In this document: positions 24,318 to 34,063 of the stretch, in pieces | How positions within the stretch are numbered: position 1 is the stretch's first letter | How the letters are laid out: each line of letters opens with the position of its first letter | Assembly (NCBI GenBank): GCA_012838305.1 | Contig: DUPN01000022.1 | Location: 1-63,323 of the forward strand | From: Bacillota bacterium | GTDB taxonomy: Bacteria; Bacillota; Limnochordia; Darwinibacteriales; Darwinibacteriaceae | Direction: 5' to 3' | DNA length: 63,323 nt | Notes under the pieces: generated by a model | What the model saw: the letters and a program-made list of their open reading frames with translations, nothing else | Database searches by the model: none | Told to the model about the DNA's origin: nothing | Made by a program: the position numbers and the translations under genes

Positions 24318-25679
24318 GTGTCCTGTGATTTGTATGCTGTATTCCTAAAGAATCTGGAGGCGATGTCCGTAACTCCGCAGAATCGAATTATGGCTGCAGT
24401 CAGCGGCGGGCCGGACTCCATGGCCCTCCTGCATCTTCTGTGGCGCTTTAACCCCAAAAAGGTAGGGGTTTTTCATTTGAATCATGGTTTTCGTGAAACG
24501 GCCGCTCAAGAAGCTGCCTTTGTGCGGGAGTATGCTGAAAAGCTTGGCGTTCCCGTTCAACTCGAGACCTATGATATCACCGGTTACTTAGCTCAAAGCG
24601 GTGAATCAAAACAAGCCGGAGCTAGGAAGATTCGCTATCGACTTATGAACAACTATGCAGAAGCCAATGGCTATCACCGTATTGCCTTGGGTCATCATGG
24701 GGATGATCAGGCTGAAACAGTTCTCATGCGTATTTTGCGCGGCGCCGGCTTGCACGGTTTGGGCGGGATTCCCCCTCGGCGGGAAACGTACATCCGCCCC
24801 CTCCTCAATATCTATAAGCAGGAGATTCTGCAGTATTGTCACGAGCAAGACGTTCCCTATGTGATCGATGAAAGCAATTTGGAGCCCGTTTACCTACGGA
24901 ACAAGATACGTCAACAGCTCTTGCCCCTTCTGGAGCGTGAGTATAATTCCGAGATCAAAGCCCAGCTTGTCCAACTGGCGGACTTGGCCAGAGAAGATGA
25001 GCTGGAGCTCCAGAACCAAGCTCAGCGTATTTGCGAAAAACACCTCACATGGCAGCGGGGACAAGTACTGTTTCCTCGCCAGGTATTTTCCGAGCTGTCC
25101 ATCGCCATGCAGCGGCGAGTGCTCAGGGCACTGCTCCGGGTGTATCGGGGTCATCTCCTTCAGATGAGTTTCATTCACATTGAAGAATGGCGCCTGCAGC
25201 TTATGGAGAGCTCCAGTTTTCAGCTATCCCTGCCGCAGGTGTCGGTTTTCGCTAACAAAAAGCACATTTTCGTAGGTGATTTACTTCTTCAGGAATGGTC
25301 ACCTGTGGTGCTGGAGGTACCAGGGCAAGTTCAGGTCGGTCATTTCACGATCCGCGCCGAGCTGCTCTCGACTGCTGAAACAAAGAGCGGGGTGGACGCT
25401 GTAAGCGAAGACTTTGACCTAGATGCGCTCAAGCTTCCCCTGGTTGTCCGGCCCAGGCGGGAAGGGGATCGCATGCAGCCCTTTGGCAGCACGGGAAGGA
25501 AGAAGGTCAAGGATCTGCTCATTGATGCACACATTCCTCTGCAAGAAAGGGACTTTCTGCCCCTTGTCTGTGACCAGGAGGACGTCTTATGGATCCCCAC
25601 CGTGCGCAGAAGTGCCAAGGGAGCCCTGGGTTCATCCACAGAACGTGTACTCCGTTTGAGTTGCCCGCAATGCCAATAA
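24318..25679 (+). CDS. tilS: tRNA(Ile)-lysidine synthase
   Basis: 453 residues. The N-terminal PP-loop SGGPDSM (about 31-37) binds ATP, HLNHGFR and LGHHGDDQAETVLMRI are family marks, and the C-terminal TilS domain ends in RPRREGDRMQPFG-x-KKVKDLLID. It attaches lysine to C34 of tRNA-Ile(CAT) so that it reads AUA. GTG 24318 starts 1 base after the spoIIE stop, 11 bases from GGAGG. The spoIIE-tilS-ftsH order matches other Firmicutes, where hpt often intervenes but is absent here. Confidence 0.93.
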   Translation: MSCDLYAVFLKNLEAMSVTPQNRIMAAVSGGPDSMALLHLLWRFNPKKVGVFHLNHGFRETAAQEAAFVREYAEKLGVPVQLETYDITGYLAQSGESKQAGARKIRYRLMNNYAEANGYHRIALGHHGDDQAETVLMRILRGAGLHGLGGIPPRRETYIRPLLNIYKQEILQYCHEQDVPYVIDESNLEPVYLRNKIRQQLLPLLEREYNSEIKAQLVQLADLAREDELELQNQAQRICEKHLTWQRGQVLFPRQVFSELSIAMQRRVLRALLRVYRGHLLQMSFIHIEEWRLQLMESSSFQLSLPQVSVFANKKHIFVGDLLLQEWSPVVLEVPGQVQVGHFTIRAELLSTAETKSGVDAVSEDFDLDALKLPLVVRPRREGDRMQPFGSTGRKKVKDLLIDAHIPLQERDFLPLVCDQEDVLWIPTVRRSAKGALGSSTERVLRLSCPQCQ

Positions 25680-25692
25680 TGGAGCAGGAATA

Positions 25693-25721
25693 TTGTCACT
25701 CCCTTACCCTTGTGGTATAAT
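25693..25721 (+). promoter_or_regulatory. Promoter of ftsH
   Basis: TTGTCA (25693-25698), 17-bp spacer, extended -10 TGG-TATAAT (25713-25721). Confidence 0.85.
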
Positions 25722-25780
25722 TGATTGACATATCGCTTTCTTTACGTGCTCTTGGTTGTTTTGGAAAGGGAGGGCAGATT

Positions 25781-27721
25781 TTGAATAAATTTCTCCGTGT
25801 AATCAGCTTATATCTGCTGATCGCTATAATTGCAGTGTCCATTGTAAGTAATCTTTATTCGCCAGGAACTCCTGCTAAGGAACTCTATTACTCAGAGTTG
25901 TTACAATATATCGATGACGATAGAGTCGCGTCCGTACGATTGGTTGGGGATCAGCATATTGAAGGACGCCTGAAAGATGGGACAGACTTTGTGGCTTTAG
26001 TCCCCATGGGCAAAATGCCGGATATGGCTGATCGACTGGAGGAGCGAAATGTTCAGTTGCAGGCTGAACTGCCGCCGCAAACACCATGGTGGATGGCCCT
26101 TCTTCCCAACCTGCTTTTTGTTGTTATGTTGGCCCTGGTCTGGTTGTTTATCATGAATCAAATGCAGGGCGGTAATAATCGTGCCATGTCCTTTGGTAAG
26201 AGCAGAGCCCGTTTGCACCAGGAGGACAAGAGGAGGGTCACTTTCGACCATGTGGCCGGAGTGGATGAGGCCAAACAGGAACTGGTCGAGATCGTAGAGT
26301 TTCTCAAACACCCCAAGAAGTTCAATGATCTGGGGGCGAAAATCCCCAAGGGCGTCCTCTTGGTAGGGCCTCCGGGTACAGGGAAAACCTTGCTGGCCCG
26401 GGCAGTGGCTGGAGAAGCTGGGGTGCCGTTTTTTAGCATTAGCGGATCCGAGTTTGTGGAAATGTTTGTGGGTGTCGGTGCCTCGCGGGTTCGAGATCTC
26501 TTTGAGAATGCGAAAAAGAACGCCCCTTGCCTCATTTTCATCGATGAGCTGGATGCCGTTGGGCGTCAGCGCGGTGCCGGGCTTGGTGGCGGGCACGATG
26601 AGAGGGAACAGACGTTGAACCAGCTCTTGGTCGAGATGGATGGCTTTGAGGTGAACTCAGGGATTATTATCATGGCAGCCACCAACCGAGCCGACGTCCT
26701 GGACCCAGCGCTTTTGAGACCTGGGCGCTTTGATCGAAAAGTGGTTGTGGATCGCCCCGATCTGCAGGGCCGTACCGAGATCCTGAAGATTCACAGCCGC
26801 AATAAGCCGCTCCAGCCCGAAGTGGACTTGAAGGTAATTGCCAGGAGGACACCGGGGTTTTCCGGAGCAGACCTGGAGAATGTGCTCAATGAATCCGCTA
26901 TCCTGGCGGCCAGAGCCAATCGCAAAGCCATTACCATGGAGGATGCCGAAGAAGCTATTGACCGGGTCCTGATGGGGCCCGAGAAGAAGAATCGCAGACT
27001 CCACGAAATTGATCGTAAGGTGTTTGCCTATCATGAGGCGGGCCATGCTGTGGTAGCCCATTTCTCGGAACATGGTGACCCTGTCCATAAGGTAACCATT
27101 GTGGGGCGAGGAGGAGCCGGCGGCTATACCATGATGCTTCCCGAAGAGGAGCGTTTTGTGGCCAGCCGGTCCAAACTCATGGATGAACTGGTGAACCTCC
27201 TAGGGGGTCGTGCAGCTGAAGCGCTGGCACTCAACGAAATCAGTACCGGTGCTTCCAATGATCTCGAGCGGGTGACTCGTATTGCCCGAAAAATGGTGAT
27301 GGAGTGGGGTATGAGCGATAGGCTTGGCCCTTTGACCTTTGGCAGACCCAACGGCGAAGACTTGGTGTTTCTAGGCCGGGACATTTCCAGAGAACGCAAT
27401 TACAGCGAGGGAGTGGCCGAACTTATCGACGAAGAAGTACACAAGCTGGTTGAATCAAGCTATGGTACGGCCACCGCCATACTGGAGGAGCATCGCGAGA
27501 AATTGGACGCAGTGGCAGAAGCTCTCTTGGATAGAGAGACTCTAACCAGGGAGGAGTTCTTAGCCCTGATGGAAGGTAACGAGCTCCCTGAGTCAGATGG
27601 ACCAGGTGTGGAAGAGCAAGCGGTTGCGGTTAATGAAGAGAAGAAAGACGACGTGCCCAGTGAGATCGCCCGAAAACGCAGTGAACTTTTGAGGCCCGCC
27701 CGTCCAGAAACCACGATATAG
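25781..27721 (+). CDS. ftsH: ATP-dependent zinc metalloprotease FtsH
   Basis: 646 residues. Two membrane helices (about 5-25 and 105-127) flank a small extracytoplasmic domain. The AAA+ module has Walker A GPPGTGKT, Walker [19 protein letters not shown] and the SRH region [20 protein letters not shown]. The protease has HEAGH zinc motif ([12 protein letters not shown]) and a downstream aspartate in [10 protein letters not shown]. Membrane quality-control hexamer. TTG 25781 is preferred, 6-7 bases after GGGAGG. Earlier in-frame codons overlap the -10 element. Confidence 0.96.
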   Translation: MNKFLRVISLYLLIAIIAVSIVSNLYSPGTPAKELYYSELLQYIDDDRVASVRLVGDQHIEGRLKDGTDFVALVPMGKMPDMADRLEERNVQLQAELPPQTPWWMALLPNLLFVVMLALVWLFIMNQMQGGNNRAMSFGKSRARLHQEDKRRVTFDHVAGVDEAKQELVEIVEFLKHPKKFNDLGAKIPKGVLLVGPPGTGKTLLARAVAGEAGVPFFSISGSEFVEMFVGVGASRVRDLFENAKKNAPCLIFIDELDAVGRQRGAGLGGGHDEREQTLNQLLVEMDGFEVNSGIIIMAATNRADVLDPALLRPGRFDRKVVVDRPDLQGRTEILKIHSRNKPLQPEVDLKVIARRTPGFSGADLENVLNESAILAARANRKAITMEDAEEAIDRVLMGPEKKNRRLHEIDRKVFAYHEAGHAVVAHFSEHGDPVHKVTIVGRGGAGGYTMMLPEEERFVASRSKLMDELVNLLGGRAAEALALNEISTGASNDLERVTRIARKMVMEWGMSDRLGPLTFGRPNGEDLVFLGRDISRERNYSEGVAELIDEEVHKLVESSYGTATAILEEHREKLDAVAEALLDRETLTREEFLALMEGNELPESDGPGVEEQAVAVNEEKKDDVPSEIARKRSELLRPARPETTI

Positions 27722-27733
27722 AAGTTGAAGCAG

Positions 27734-27767
27734 AACAACCCTTCACAGCTGTGAAGGGTTGTTTTTA
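27734..27767 (+). terminator. Terminator of ftsH
   Basis: 30-bp perfect palindrome (arms AACAACCCTTCACAG and its complement) followed by TTT. It may also act on leftward htrA transcription, which ends at 27789. Confidence 0.8.
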
Positions 27768-27788
27768 CGATCCATACCGAGATTTCCT

Positions 27789-29015
27789 TTAGCGCAGGTG
27801 CGCCGGTTTATCCCCGAGTGTGACAGGAATTAGGATAACTTCGCCTTGACGCATCACTGTGATTAGGATTTCGTCTCCAGACTTATGCCCGGCGAGTTCG
27901 TCGGCGACATCCGCGGTTGTAAAGATGTCCCGATCGTTGATGCGGCGAATCACGTCCCACGCCTTCAAACCAGCTTTGGACGCGGGTGAATCCTGGACGA
28001 TATCGGTAATCAGAACTCCCTTTTGGTCAGGCAGGCGCAATTGGGATGCTGTGCTTTCTGTCAGGTTTTGATGATAAATACCGATCCAGGCCACGCTGAC
28101 TTTCCCCGTGGTGATCAGCTCGTCCAGGACGTCTTTGACCACATTGATGGGAATGGCAAAGCCAATGCCTTGAGCCCCTGCATGAACTGCGGTGTTAATG
28201 CCGATCACTTCTCCCTTGATGTTCAGGAGAGGACCGCCTGAGTTGCCGCTGTTGATGGCGGCGTCCGTCTGCATCAGGTTTTTGTACACTTTGGCTCGGC
28301 CGGTTTCCCTGTCCATGATGTTGATCTCCCGCCCTTTGGCGCTGAGCACCCCAACTGTCACAGTGTGGTGCAAAGCTTCGCCATAGGGATTGCCAATGGC
28401 AATGGTCCATTCTCCTACTCTGGACTCGTCCGAATCCCCCAAAGGTACGGTGGCGAAGAGATCATTGTCCTCGTTGACGATCTGCAGAACGGCTAGGTCC
28501 AAGGAGGAGTCTGATCCAATGATTTCAGCTTCGTACTCCCGTTCCAGACCCGGTCCGCCCACCACCACTGTAATGGTTTGACCGTCACCCTTATTGCCTA
28601 CCACATGCTGGTTCGTCAGGACAATACCTGTTTCGTCAATAATAAAACCTGACCCTGCGCTTCTTTGCTGCACGGGCGGGCGATTAGTAAAGGGATCGCT
28701 GAACCAGAAGTCGAAAAAGAAGTTGAAGGGGTCTTGCGTTAGACCTCTCTGGTTGGGCGTCTGCTCAGCAACGGGCCATTCCACTGCGATAAACACAGTG
28801 GCTGGGCTGGCCATCTCAGCTATGTCCGCAATAACATAGGGTTGATCAACGAGGGTTGGGGTTAGGCTCGCGGGCATAATACTCGCGATTTCCCCGGGAG
28901 GCGCTACTTCCTTAGTGGACGCAACCATTGGCGATAGGTGGGCTATTACGCCACTGAATGCCAACAGGATACCCACAAGAACCAAGACACTGACAATACG
29001 TTTTTCTACTCGCAT
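27789..29015 (-). CDS. HtrA/DegP-like serine protease
   Basis: 408 residues. N-terminal membrane anchor (RIVSVLVLVGILLAFSGVI), trypsin-like domain with catalytic H in LTNQHVVG, D in SSLDLAVLQ and S in NSGNSGGPL, then one C-terminal PDZ domain (~300-400, KGVLITDIVQDSPASKAGLKAWDVI). Extracytoplasmic protein quality-control protease. ATG 29015 follows GGAGG by 6-7 bases. Its own promoter overlaps the 5' region of the divergent birA gene. Confidence 0.92.
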   Translation of the reverse strand: MRVEKRIVSVLVLVGILLAFSGVIAHLSPMVASTKEVAPPGEIASIMPASLTPTLVDQPYVIADIAEMASPATVFIAVEWPVAEQTPNQRGLTQDPFNFFFDFWFSDPFTNRPPVQQRSAGSGFIIDETGIVLTNQHVVGNKGDGQTITVVVGGPGLEREYEAEIIGSDSSLDLAVLQIVNEDNDLFATVPLGDSDESRVGEWTIAIGNPYGEALHHTVTVGVLSAKGREINIMDRETGRAKVYKNLMQTDAAINSGNSGGPLLNIKGEVIGINTAVHAGAQGIGFAIPINVVKDVLDELITTGKVSVAWIGIYHQNLTESTASQLRLPDQKGVLITDIVQDSPASKAGLKAWDVIRRINDRDIFTTADVADELAGHKSGDEILITVMRQGEVILIPVTLGDKPAHLR

Positions 29016-29055
29016 AATAATCCTCCTTCGTTTTGGTTGTTTACTAAATACTAAC

Positions 29056-29084
29056 ATTATAACTTATTTGAATCCATCCTTCAA
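29056..29084 (-). promoter_or_regulatory. Promoter of htrA
   Basis: Minus-strand TATAAT (29056-29061) and TTGAAG (29079-29084) with a 17-bp spacer. It abuts the birA ribosome site. Confidence 0.65.
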
Positions 29085-29096
29085 GGGAGGGAGTTC

Positions 29097-29843
29097 ATGA
29101 AGGGCCATGTTAAGTCTATCCAATGGGGGAAAGGAATAGTCAAGACCATTGAAACTTATACCATCCTGGACTCCACTAATGAATTCGCAAAGCACTTTAT
29201 AAAAAGTGGGGGTGCCTCAGGAACTGTGATCTGGGCCCTGAGGCAGACTGCAGGAAGGGGTCGTTTGGGACGCAGATGGGATTCGGATCCATCGTCTCTC
29301 ACCTTTAGTCTCGTTTGGCAGTGCCCGGACAAGTCTATTCCTCAGAATCTAACCCTCGCCATAGGTCTGGGTATAGTGCAAAGTCTGGAGGTTTGCGTCC
29401 CCGAGATCAAGGTCAAATGGCCCAATGATCTGTGGATTGCAGGCAAGAAACTCGGAGGCATTTTGGGAGAAAGCATGCATGCCGCAGGGCGTTTATGGAT
29501 CATTTTGGGGATTGGCCTCAATGTGAACAGTTCTCCCGGGGCAGAACAGGAGCAGAGAATCTCTCTGCGGGAGGTAACAGGTTGCCTGTGGCCTCGTTTG
29601 GCCATTTTGGACTTAGCTTTGCTTGGGCTTGAACGGGGCTTTGAACTTGCCCGTTCTGGGCAGGAGCTCGCCAGCCTCTTTCGTCACTATGGCAACTTTC
29701 TCGATCGCCCGATCCAAATATACCAGGGCGGTCAGGTCTACAGGGCCATAGCCCGGGATGTGCTGCCCGATGGCCGACTCGTGATTGAAGACGCCCGGGG
29801 CCGCCGGGCGCTTCTACCAGAAGAAATATCTGTACGTTTTTGA
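29097..29843 (+). CDS. birA: Biotin--[acetyl-CoA carboxylase] ligase, monofunctional
   Basis: 248 residues: BPL/LPL catalytic domain with GRGRLGRRWDS (biotinyl-AMP loop), VKWPNDLWIAGKKLGGILGE (catalytic lysine region) and GIGLNVN, followed by the small C-terminal SH3-like domain. The N-terminal winged helix of bifunctional BirA repressors is missing, so it should biotinylate carboxylases without regulating biotin genes. GGGAGGG lies 5 bases before ATG 29097. Confidence 0.9.
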   Translation: MKGHVKSIQWGKGIVKTIETYTILDSTNEFAKHFIKSGGASGTVIWALRQTAGRGRLGRRWDSDPSSLTFSLVWQCPDKSIPQNLTLAIGLGIVQSLEVCVPEIKVKWPNDLWIAGKKLGGILGESMHAAGRLWIILGIGLNVNSSPGAEQEQRISLREVTGCLWPRLAILDLALLGLERGFELARSGQELASLFRHYGNFLDRPIQIYQGGQVYRAIARDVLPDGRLVIEDARGRRALLPEEISVRF

Positions 29844-29871
29844 TTGCGAATCCAAAGAACTATGGTACAAT
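29844..29871 (+). promoter_or_regulatory. Candidate promoter of tRNA-Sec
   Basis: Extended -10 TGG-TACAAT (29863-29871) ends 8 bases before the tRNA. A weak -35 TTGCGA (29844-29849) has a 16-bp spacer and overlaps the birA stop. Confidence 0.5.
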
Positions 29872-29879
29872 ACAGGCAG

Positions 29880-29979
29880 GGGAGGATCTGAGTTCCTGGT
29901 GGGCTCCGCAGGCTTCAAACCTGTTAGGGGGGTAACAAGGGTTATCCTCGGTGGGTTCGATTCCCATATTCTCCCGCCA
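29880..29979 (+). tRNA. selC: tRNA-Sec (TCA)
   Basis: 100-nt selenocysteine tRNA. It has the elongated 8-bp acceptor stem GGGAGGAT/ATTCTCCC, anticodon loop CTTCAAA giving TCA (reads UGA), a very long variable arm (about 29930-29952), T-loop TTCGATT and an encoded GCCA end. Its 3' end is one base from the stop of the opposing selB gene, so the two transcripts converge directly. Confidence 0.95.
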
Positions 29980-29980
29980 T

Positions 29981-31867
29981 TTAGCTATTTGAGGGACGTT
30001 TGCCAAGGGTGCGAACGTCCCCTTTGCGTTTCGTGATCCCCTGGGCATCAAAATACTCTAAAAAGGCCAAGGCGAATTTGCGGCTGGTGCTGAGGCGATC
30101 CCGAAAGACGCCCAGCTCAAACCCTTGTCGGAATGCTTCCTCTTGAAAAATGATCGCCACAATGTCAGCGAGGATCTGGGGAGAGGTCCAGTGTTCACCA
30201 GGCAAGGGCACCAAATGGCCCAAATGACCGCCTGCAAAGATGAGTTCGCTTCTAAACCCCTGCTCCAAGAGGGCATTGAGGTTAGGAGGTTCATACGGCG
30301 TCTTGGAGATCAGGGCCAGTATGGCTTGGAGTTCTTCCATCTCTTCGTCCGACAATGTGATCTGATGCTGGCGTCTGCTAATGGCACCGCGAACTTCCTG
30401 TAAATCGGGGGTCTGGCTCACAATATGGTCAAAGAGTCTGGTGGGAAGGGACGTTCCCGTTCGCAGGGTTTCCTTGTTGGGCCCGGGTGTCAGGGGGTTC
30501 GCTTGATGAAACTCTTCGACGGCCGTTACCAGATAACGCTGCACTTTGGCATACTGCTCCGGACCCATAACATAATCGTCGAGCACGATCAACTCGGGGT
30601 GGATGGGCAGCCCCTCTTCGAAGAATCGCTTCTTCGTCCAGTAGGTGCGGTCTTCTGCCCTAAGCAGACTCAGTGTCTCTAGTGTAGCTGCGCTCTTGGC
30701 TTCAAGCTTCCCAAGATCCAAGTGGGCCTGGGGTTTTTCAAAGGGAAAGAGGTGTTGAAGGCGTTTTGGCCCCACTAGGCGCAGATTGACGCCTCGGACC
30801 GGAATTCCTTCTTCGATAAACGTTCCCCCGCCGAGATTATCCTGCAGTTCGCTATGGCGGAGAATGAAGCGATCCTGAAAGCTAAAATGGCCTGGGATCT
30901 CCAGCTCGAACTGAACATAGCCCGCCTGATCTGGCTCCAGCTTGTCTGCTCCTAGAACCTTAACCGCAGCAAGCGTTTCCAGGGTACCCACGTACAATTT
31001 CACTTGCTGGCCGGTCTCCAAAGCTGCAGGGGCTTGCGGGAGCATGGTGACATGGGTGTTAATTACACTAAAATGGGGTCGGCGATGGGGTAGGGCCAGA
31101 TACATACCCCGAGTCAAGGAGGCTTTCTCCACCCCAGCGAGGTTTACGGCTAAGCGGGAATGGGGTACCCCTTTGTCCACCGTCTTGGTTTGGGTCTGCA
31201 GGGTGCGGATGCGGGCCTTGTGGCCAAGGGGCTGCACCACCACTTCCATACCCACGTCCAGATCACCGTCGAGCAGGGTGCCTGTTACTACAGTTCCCGC
31301 CCCTTTGATGGTGAAGACCCGATCGATCCACAGCAGGGGATTGTCGTCCTGGTGGGTTGGGGGTAGGGAAACCAGCAGGTCGTTGAGGGCTTCCTTGAGG
31401 ACGTCCAGATTATAGCCGGATACGGCGGACACTGGAATGACGGGAAAACCTTGGAGGGAGGTTTTCTCTAGGTGCTCCTGAATATCTGTTTTCACCAGTT
31501 CCAGCCATTCCGGGTCCACAAGATCCGCTTTGGTCAGGGCTACAACGCCCCGGGTGATGCCGTAGAGATGCAGGATCTCCACATGTTCCTGGGTCTGGGG
31601 CATCCAGCCGTCATCTGCTGCAATCACCAGGAGAACGAAATCCACTTGACCCACTCCGGCGAGCATATTCTTGACCAGGCGGTGGTGACCTGGGACATCT
31701 ACTACACCGACATTACCTCGGGGAAGGGAAAACCAGGCGAAACCTAAGTCAACGGTCATGCCCCGGCTTTGTTCTTCTTGCAGACGATCGGGATTGATTC
31801 CCGTCAGGGCGGTGATCAGCGTTGTTTTGCCATGATCAATATGGCCTGCGGTACCCATTACGAACAT
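29981..31867 (-). CDS. selB: Selenocysteine-specific elongation factor SelB
   Basis: 628 residues. GTPase G1 GTAGHIDHGKTTLI, G3 DVPGHHRLVKNM and G4 TKAD place it with EF-Tu-like factors, and the C-terminal ~250 residues form the winged-helix domains that bind the SECIS hairpin. It delivers Sec-tRNA to UGA codons. ATG 31867 is chosen (AAAGGGG 7 bases upstream, overlapping the end of selA by 10 bases). Extending further upstream would only read selA in the wrong frame. Convergent with tRNA-Sec. Confidence 0.95.
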   Translation of the reverse strand: MFVMGTAGHIDHGKTTLITALTGINPDRLQEEQSRGMTVDLGFAWFSLPRGNVGVVDVPGHHRLVKNMLAGVGQVDFVLLVIAADDGWMPQTQEHVEILHLYGITRGVVALTKADLVDPEWLELVKTDIQEHLEKTSLQGFPVIPVSAVSGYNLDVLKEALNDLLVSLPPTHQDDNPLLWIDRVFTIKGAGTVVTGTLLDGDLDVGMEVVVQPLGHKARIRTLQTQTKTVDKGVPHSRLAVNLAGVEKASLTRGMYLALPHRRPHFSVINTHVTMLPQAPAALETGQQVKLYVGTLETLAAVKVLGADKLEPDQAGYVQFELEIPGHFSFQDRFILRHSELQDNLGGGTFIEEGIPVRGVNLRLVGPKRLQHLFPFEKPQAHLDLGKLEAKSAATLETLSLLRAEDRTYWTKKRFFEEGLPIHPELIVLDDYVMGPEQYAKVQRYLVTAVEEFHQANPLTPGPNKETLRTGTSLPTRLFDHIVSQTPDLQEVRGAISRRQHQITLSDEEMEELQAILALISKTPYEPPNLNALLEQGFRSELIFAGGHLGHLVPLPGEHWTSPQILADIVAIIFQEEAFRQGFELGVFRDRLSTSRKFALAFLEYFDAQGITKRKGDVRTLGKRPSNS

Positions 31868-33240
31868 GCGGACACCCCTTTCTGAAGCAGCTGGCTGATC
31901 TCGCTGTCCTGGAAGGGTAGAACCGTTCTGGGATCCAGTAAAACCCGGTCTTGGAGAATTCTTCCCATGATCGAGGGTCTGCTGCGCCGTAACCACTTGG
32001 CCAGCTCCTCGCTGGAGAGTTGGGGACTGCTCAGTGCCAGAGCCCAGGAAGGAATCGTTTCGCCCGGCAGGGATCCTCCCCCCATGGTGGATTGGCTGGG
32101 AATGACTTCGCCTCGTAATCCAGGCCCAAGTTGGCTCAGCCAATGCTTCGCCCTGGATTTCAGGTGCTCCGGGTCCAGACTGGCCAGAGCTGCCAGGGGT
32201 AGTCTTTCATAGTCTTTATTCAGGTGCAGTTCCAACACGGCCTCCAGGGCAATCAAGGAGAGTTTATCTATCCTGAGTGCCCGCAGCAATGGATCTGTCT
32301 TGATCATGTCCACCAGATCGCTCCGGCCGCTGATGATGCCGGCCTGGGGACCTCCGAAAAGTTTGTCGCCGCTGTAGGTTACCAGATCACTATATTTCAG
32401 CGCACTGGATACAAGCGGTTGATCGAAGGGCCGGAAGGCGCCGCTGCCAATGTCTTCGATCAAAAGAAGCCCCCGTTCTTTGGCGAGCTGGCTCAGCTTC
32501 TCCCGGGGTACGCTCTCTGTGAAGCCAAGCATGGCATAGTTGCTGGGATGCACCAATAAAATGGCGGCAGTGTCCGGGGTTATGGCATCCGCGTAGTCGC
32601 GCAGGCGGGTGCGATTGGTTGTGCCCACTTCCTTGAGCAGGCAGCCGCTAGCGGCCATCACCTCGGGTATACGAAAACCACCGCCGATCTCCACGAGCTG
32701 TCCCCTGGACACCAGGACCTCCCGGCCTTTGGTCAGGGCCTTCAGCGTCACTAAGACGGCACCAGCATTGTTATTCACAACAATGGTATCCAAATTCGTG
32801 TTGATGTGGGGAGACCCTTGCTCAGAGGAAATTAGCAGGTTAAAGAGTCGAGAAACCGGTCTATAGCGGCTGCCCCGTTCACCGGAGTCAAGATTCAGTT
32901 CCAGGTTCAGATATCCTCGACCAAGGGAACAGATACGTTCGATGGCGTGGTCTGGCAGGGGAGCTCGTCCCAGGTTTGTATGTAAGAGCACACCTGTGGC
33001 GTTGATCACGGCCTGAAATCGACCTCGTCCCTTGTTTTCCAGCTCCTCCAGCAGCCGGGGGACAATGTCCTTTTCTAAGATGGTCGTCCCTTCGATGGCA
33101 ATATCTCGGCGCAGATTGTCAAGGAACTGCCTGACAATGGCGGTTACCTCGAGTTCAGGCAAGTCTTTGGAAGCGCTAACTACCCTTGGATCGGCCAGGA
33201 GTCGATCAACAGCAGGTATGTGGCGAAATGGGTTTGACAT
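31858..33240 (-). CDS. selA: L-seryl-tRNA(Sec) selenium transferase SelA
   Basis: 460-residue PLP enzyme converting Ser-tRNA(Sec) to Sec-tRNA(Sec) with selenophosphate. Marks include the N-terminal tRNA-binding helical region, VINATGVLLHTNLGRAPL, NNNAGAVLVTL, EVGTTNRTRLRDY and the PLP lysine in TYSGDKLFGGPQAG. GGGGAGG precedes ATG 33240 by about 6 bases. Operon selA-selB with overlap. selD (selenophosphate synthetase) is not in the window. Confidence 0.95.
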   Translation of the reverse strand: MSNPFRHIPAVDRLLADPRVVSASKDLPELEVTAIVRQFLDNLRRDIAIEGTTILEKDIVPRLLEELENKGRGRFQAVINATGVLLHTNLGRAPLPDHAIERICSLGRGYLNLELNLDSGERGSRYRPVSRLFNLLISSEQGSPHINTNLDTIVVNNNAGAVLVTLKALTKGREVLVSRGQLVEIGGGFRIPEVMAASGCLLKEVGTTNRTRLRDYADAITPDTAAILLVHPSNYAMLGFTESVPREKLSQLAKERGLLLIEDIGSGAFRPFDQPLVSSALKYSDLVTYSGDKLFGGPQAGIISGRSDLVDMIKTDPLLRALRIDKLSLIALEAVLELHLNKDYERLPLAALASLDPEHLKSRAKHWLSQLGPGLRGEVIPSQSTMGGGSLPGETIPSWALALSSPQLSSEELAKWLRRSRPSIMGRILQDRVLLDPRTVLPFQDSEISQLLQKGVSACS

Positions 33241-33307
33241 CTATGCTCCTCCCCTACATGTCATCTTGCCCTATGTATACGACATGGGGAATGGGCAACC
33301 CTTTTTG

Positions 33308-33457
33308 TCAGCGGGTATCAGAATGTTTCTCGAGGGCTTTTTCCAAGGTGCGCACACCCCGATCTTTGGCAGCCTGGGACAGACTCTTATGTTCGCTCAA
33401 GGTTTTCATAGCCGCGGCAATCATCTCCCGCTTTTCCTTCTTTGTGAACCTGTTCAT
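33308..33457 (-). CDS. Small basic protein upstream of selA, 49 aa
   Basis: Not recognised. A 49-codon frame with GAGGGG 10 bases upstream of ATG. The product is highly charged and helical (FTKKEKREMIAAAMKTLSEH, then SLSQAAKDRGVRTLEKALEKH). The second half resembles a short helix-turn-helix pattern, but this is not conclusive. It is 67 bases upstream of selA on the same strand, probably in the same transcript. Confidence 0.5.
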   Translation of the reverse strand: MNRFTKKEKREMIAAAMKTLSEHKSLSQAAKDRGVRTLEKALEKHSDTR

Positions 33458-33510
33458 GCTGACACGTCCCCTCTAGATGATGCTTATAAGTATGGCCAGG
33501 AAGTGGCAAG

Positions 33511-34044
33511 TTATGCAAAATAATGCAGAACAACATAAAGGGCTGCCAAAGCGCCCGCAAGATCTGCGATCAGGGATGTGGCTAAGGTGTGCCGTGTTCG
33601 CTTCAGCCCGATGGAGCCTGCATAGACTGTGAGAACATAGAGCGTTGTTTCACTGCTGCCCATCACAGTGGCGGCTAAACGCCCAATGAAAGAGTCTGCC
33701 CCGAAGGTGTCCAGAATCTGTGAGAGGATGGCCAGGGCGCCGGAACCGGAAATGGGCCGCATGAGGGCTAGGGGCAGCACCTCGTGGGGAAAGCCCAACC
33801 AGTTGGTGAGGGGACTGATTAGGGAAATCAACTGATCCAAGGCGCCCGACTGCCGGAAAACTGCGATGGCCACCAGCATACCTACGAGGTAGGGCAGGAC
33901 GCGCAAAGCAGTTTGCCATCCTTCTTTGGCACCGTCCACAAAGCTCTCGTAAATGGGCACCTTTTTGGACAGTCCCAAGGTTGTGATGCCTAAGAGCAAG
34001 ACCGGCAGAGCCCAACGGGAAAGTGCCTGAAGTATAGAGGTCAT
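33511..34044 (-). CDS. spmB: Spore maturation protein B
   Basis: 177-residue membrane protein of the SpmB/nucleoside-recognition (gate) family with about five helices and the signature FRQSGALDQL, MRPISGSGALAIL and MGSSETTLYVL. Together with SpmA it is needed for core dehydration of the spore in Bacillus. ATG 34044 follows AAAGGAG by 8 bases, 19 bases after spmA. Confidence 0.92.
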   Translation of the reverse strand: MTSILQALSRWALPVLLLGITTLGLSKKVPIYESFVDGAKEGWQTALRVLPYLVGMLVAIAVFRQSGALDQLISLISPLTNWLGFPHEVLPLALMRPISGSGALAILSQILDTFGADSFIGRLAATVMGSSETTLYVLTVYAGSIGLKRTRHTLATSLIADLAGALAALYVVLHYFA

Positions 34045-34063
34045 AGCAGGTTCTCCTTTCACC

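Noticed and set aside
31868-32143. Longer N-terminus for SelB reaching into selA
   Set aside because: The extra 92 residues are the out-of-frame reading of selA, while ATG 31867 begins the conserved GTPase domain with a good ribosome site.
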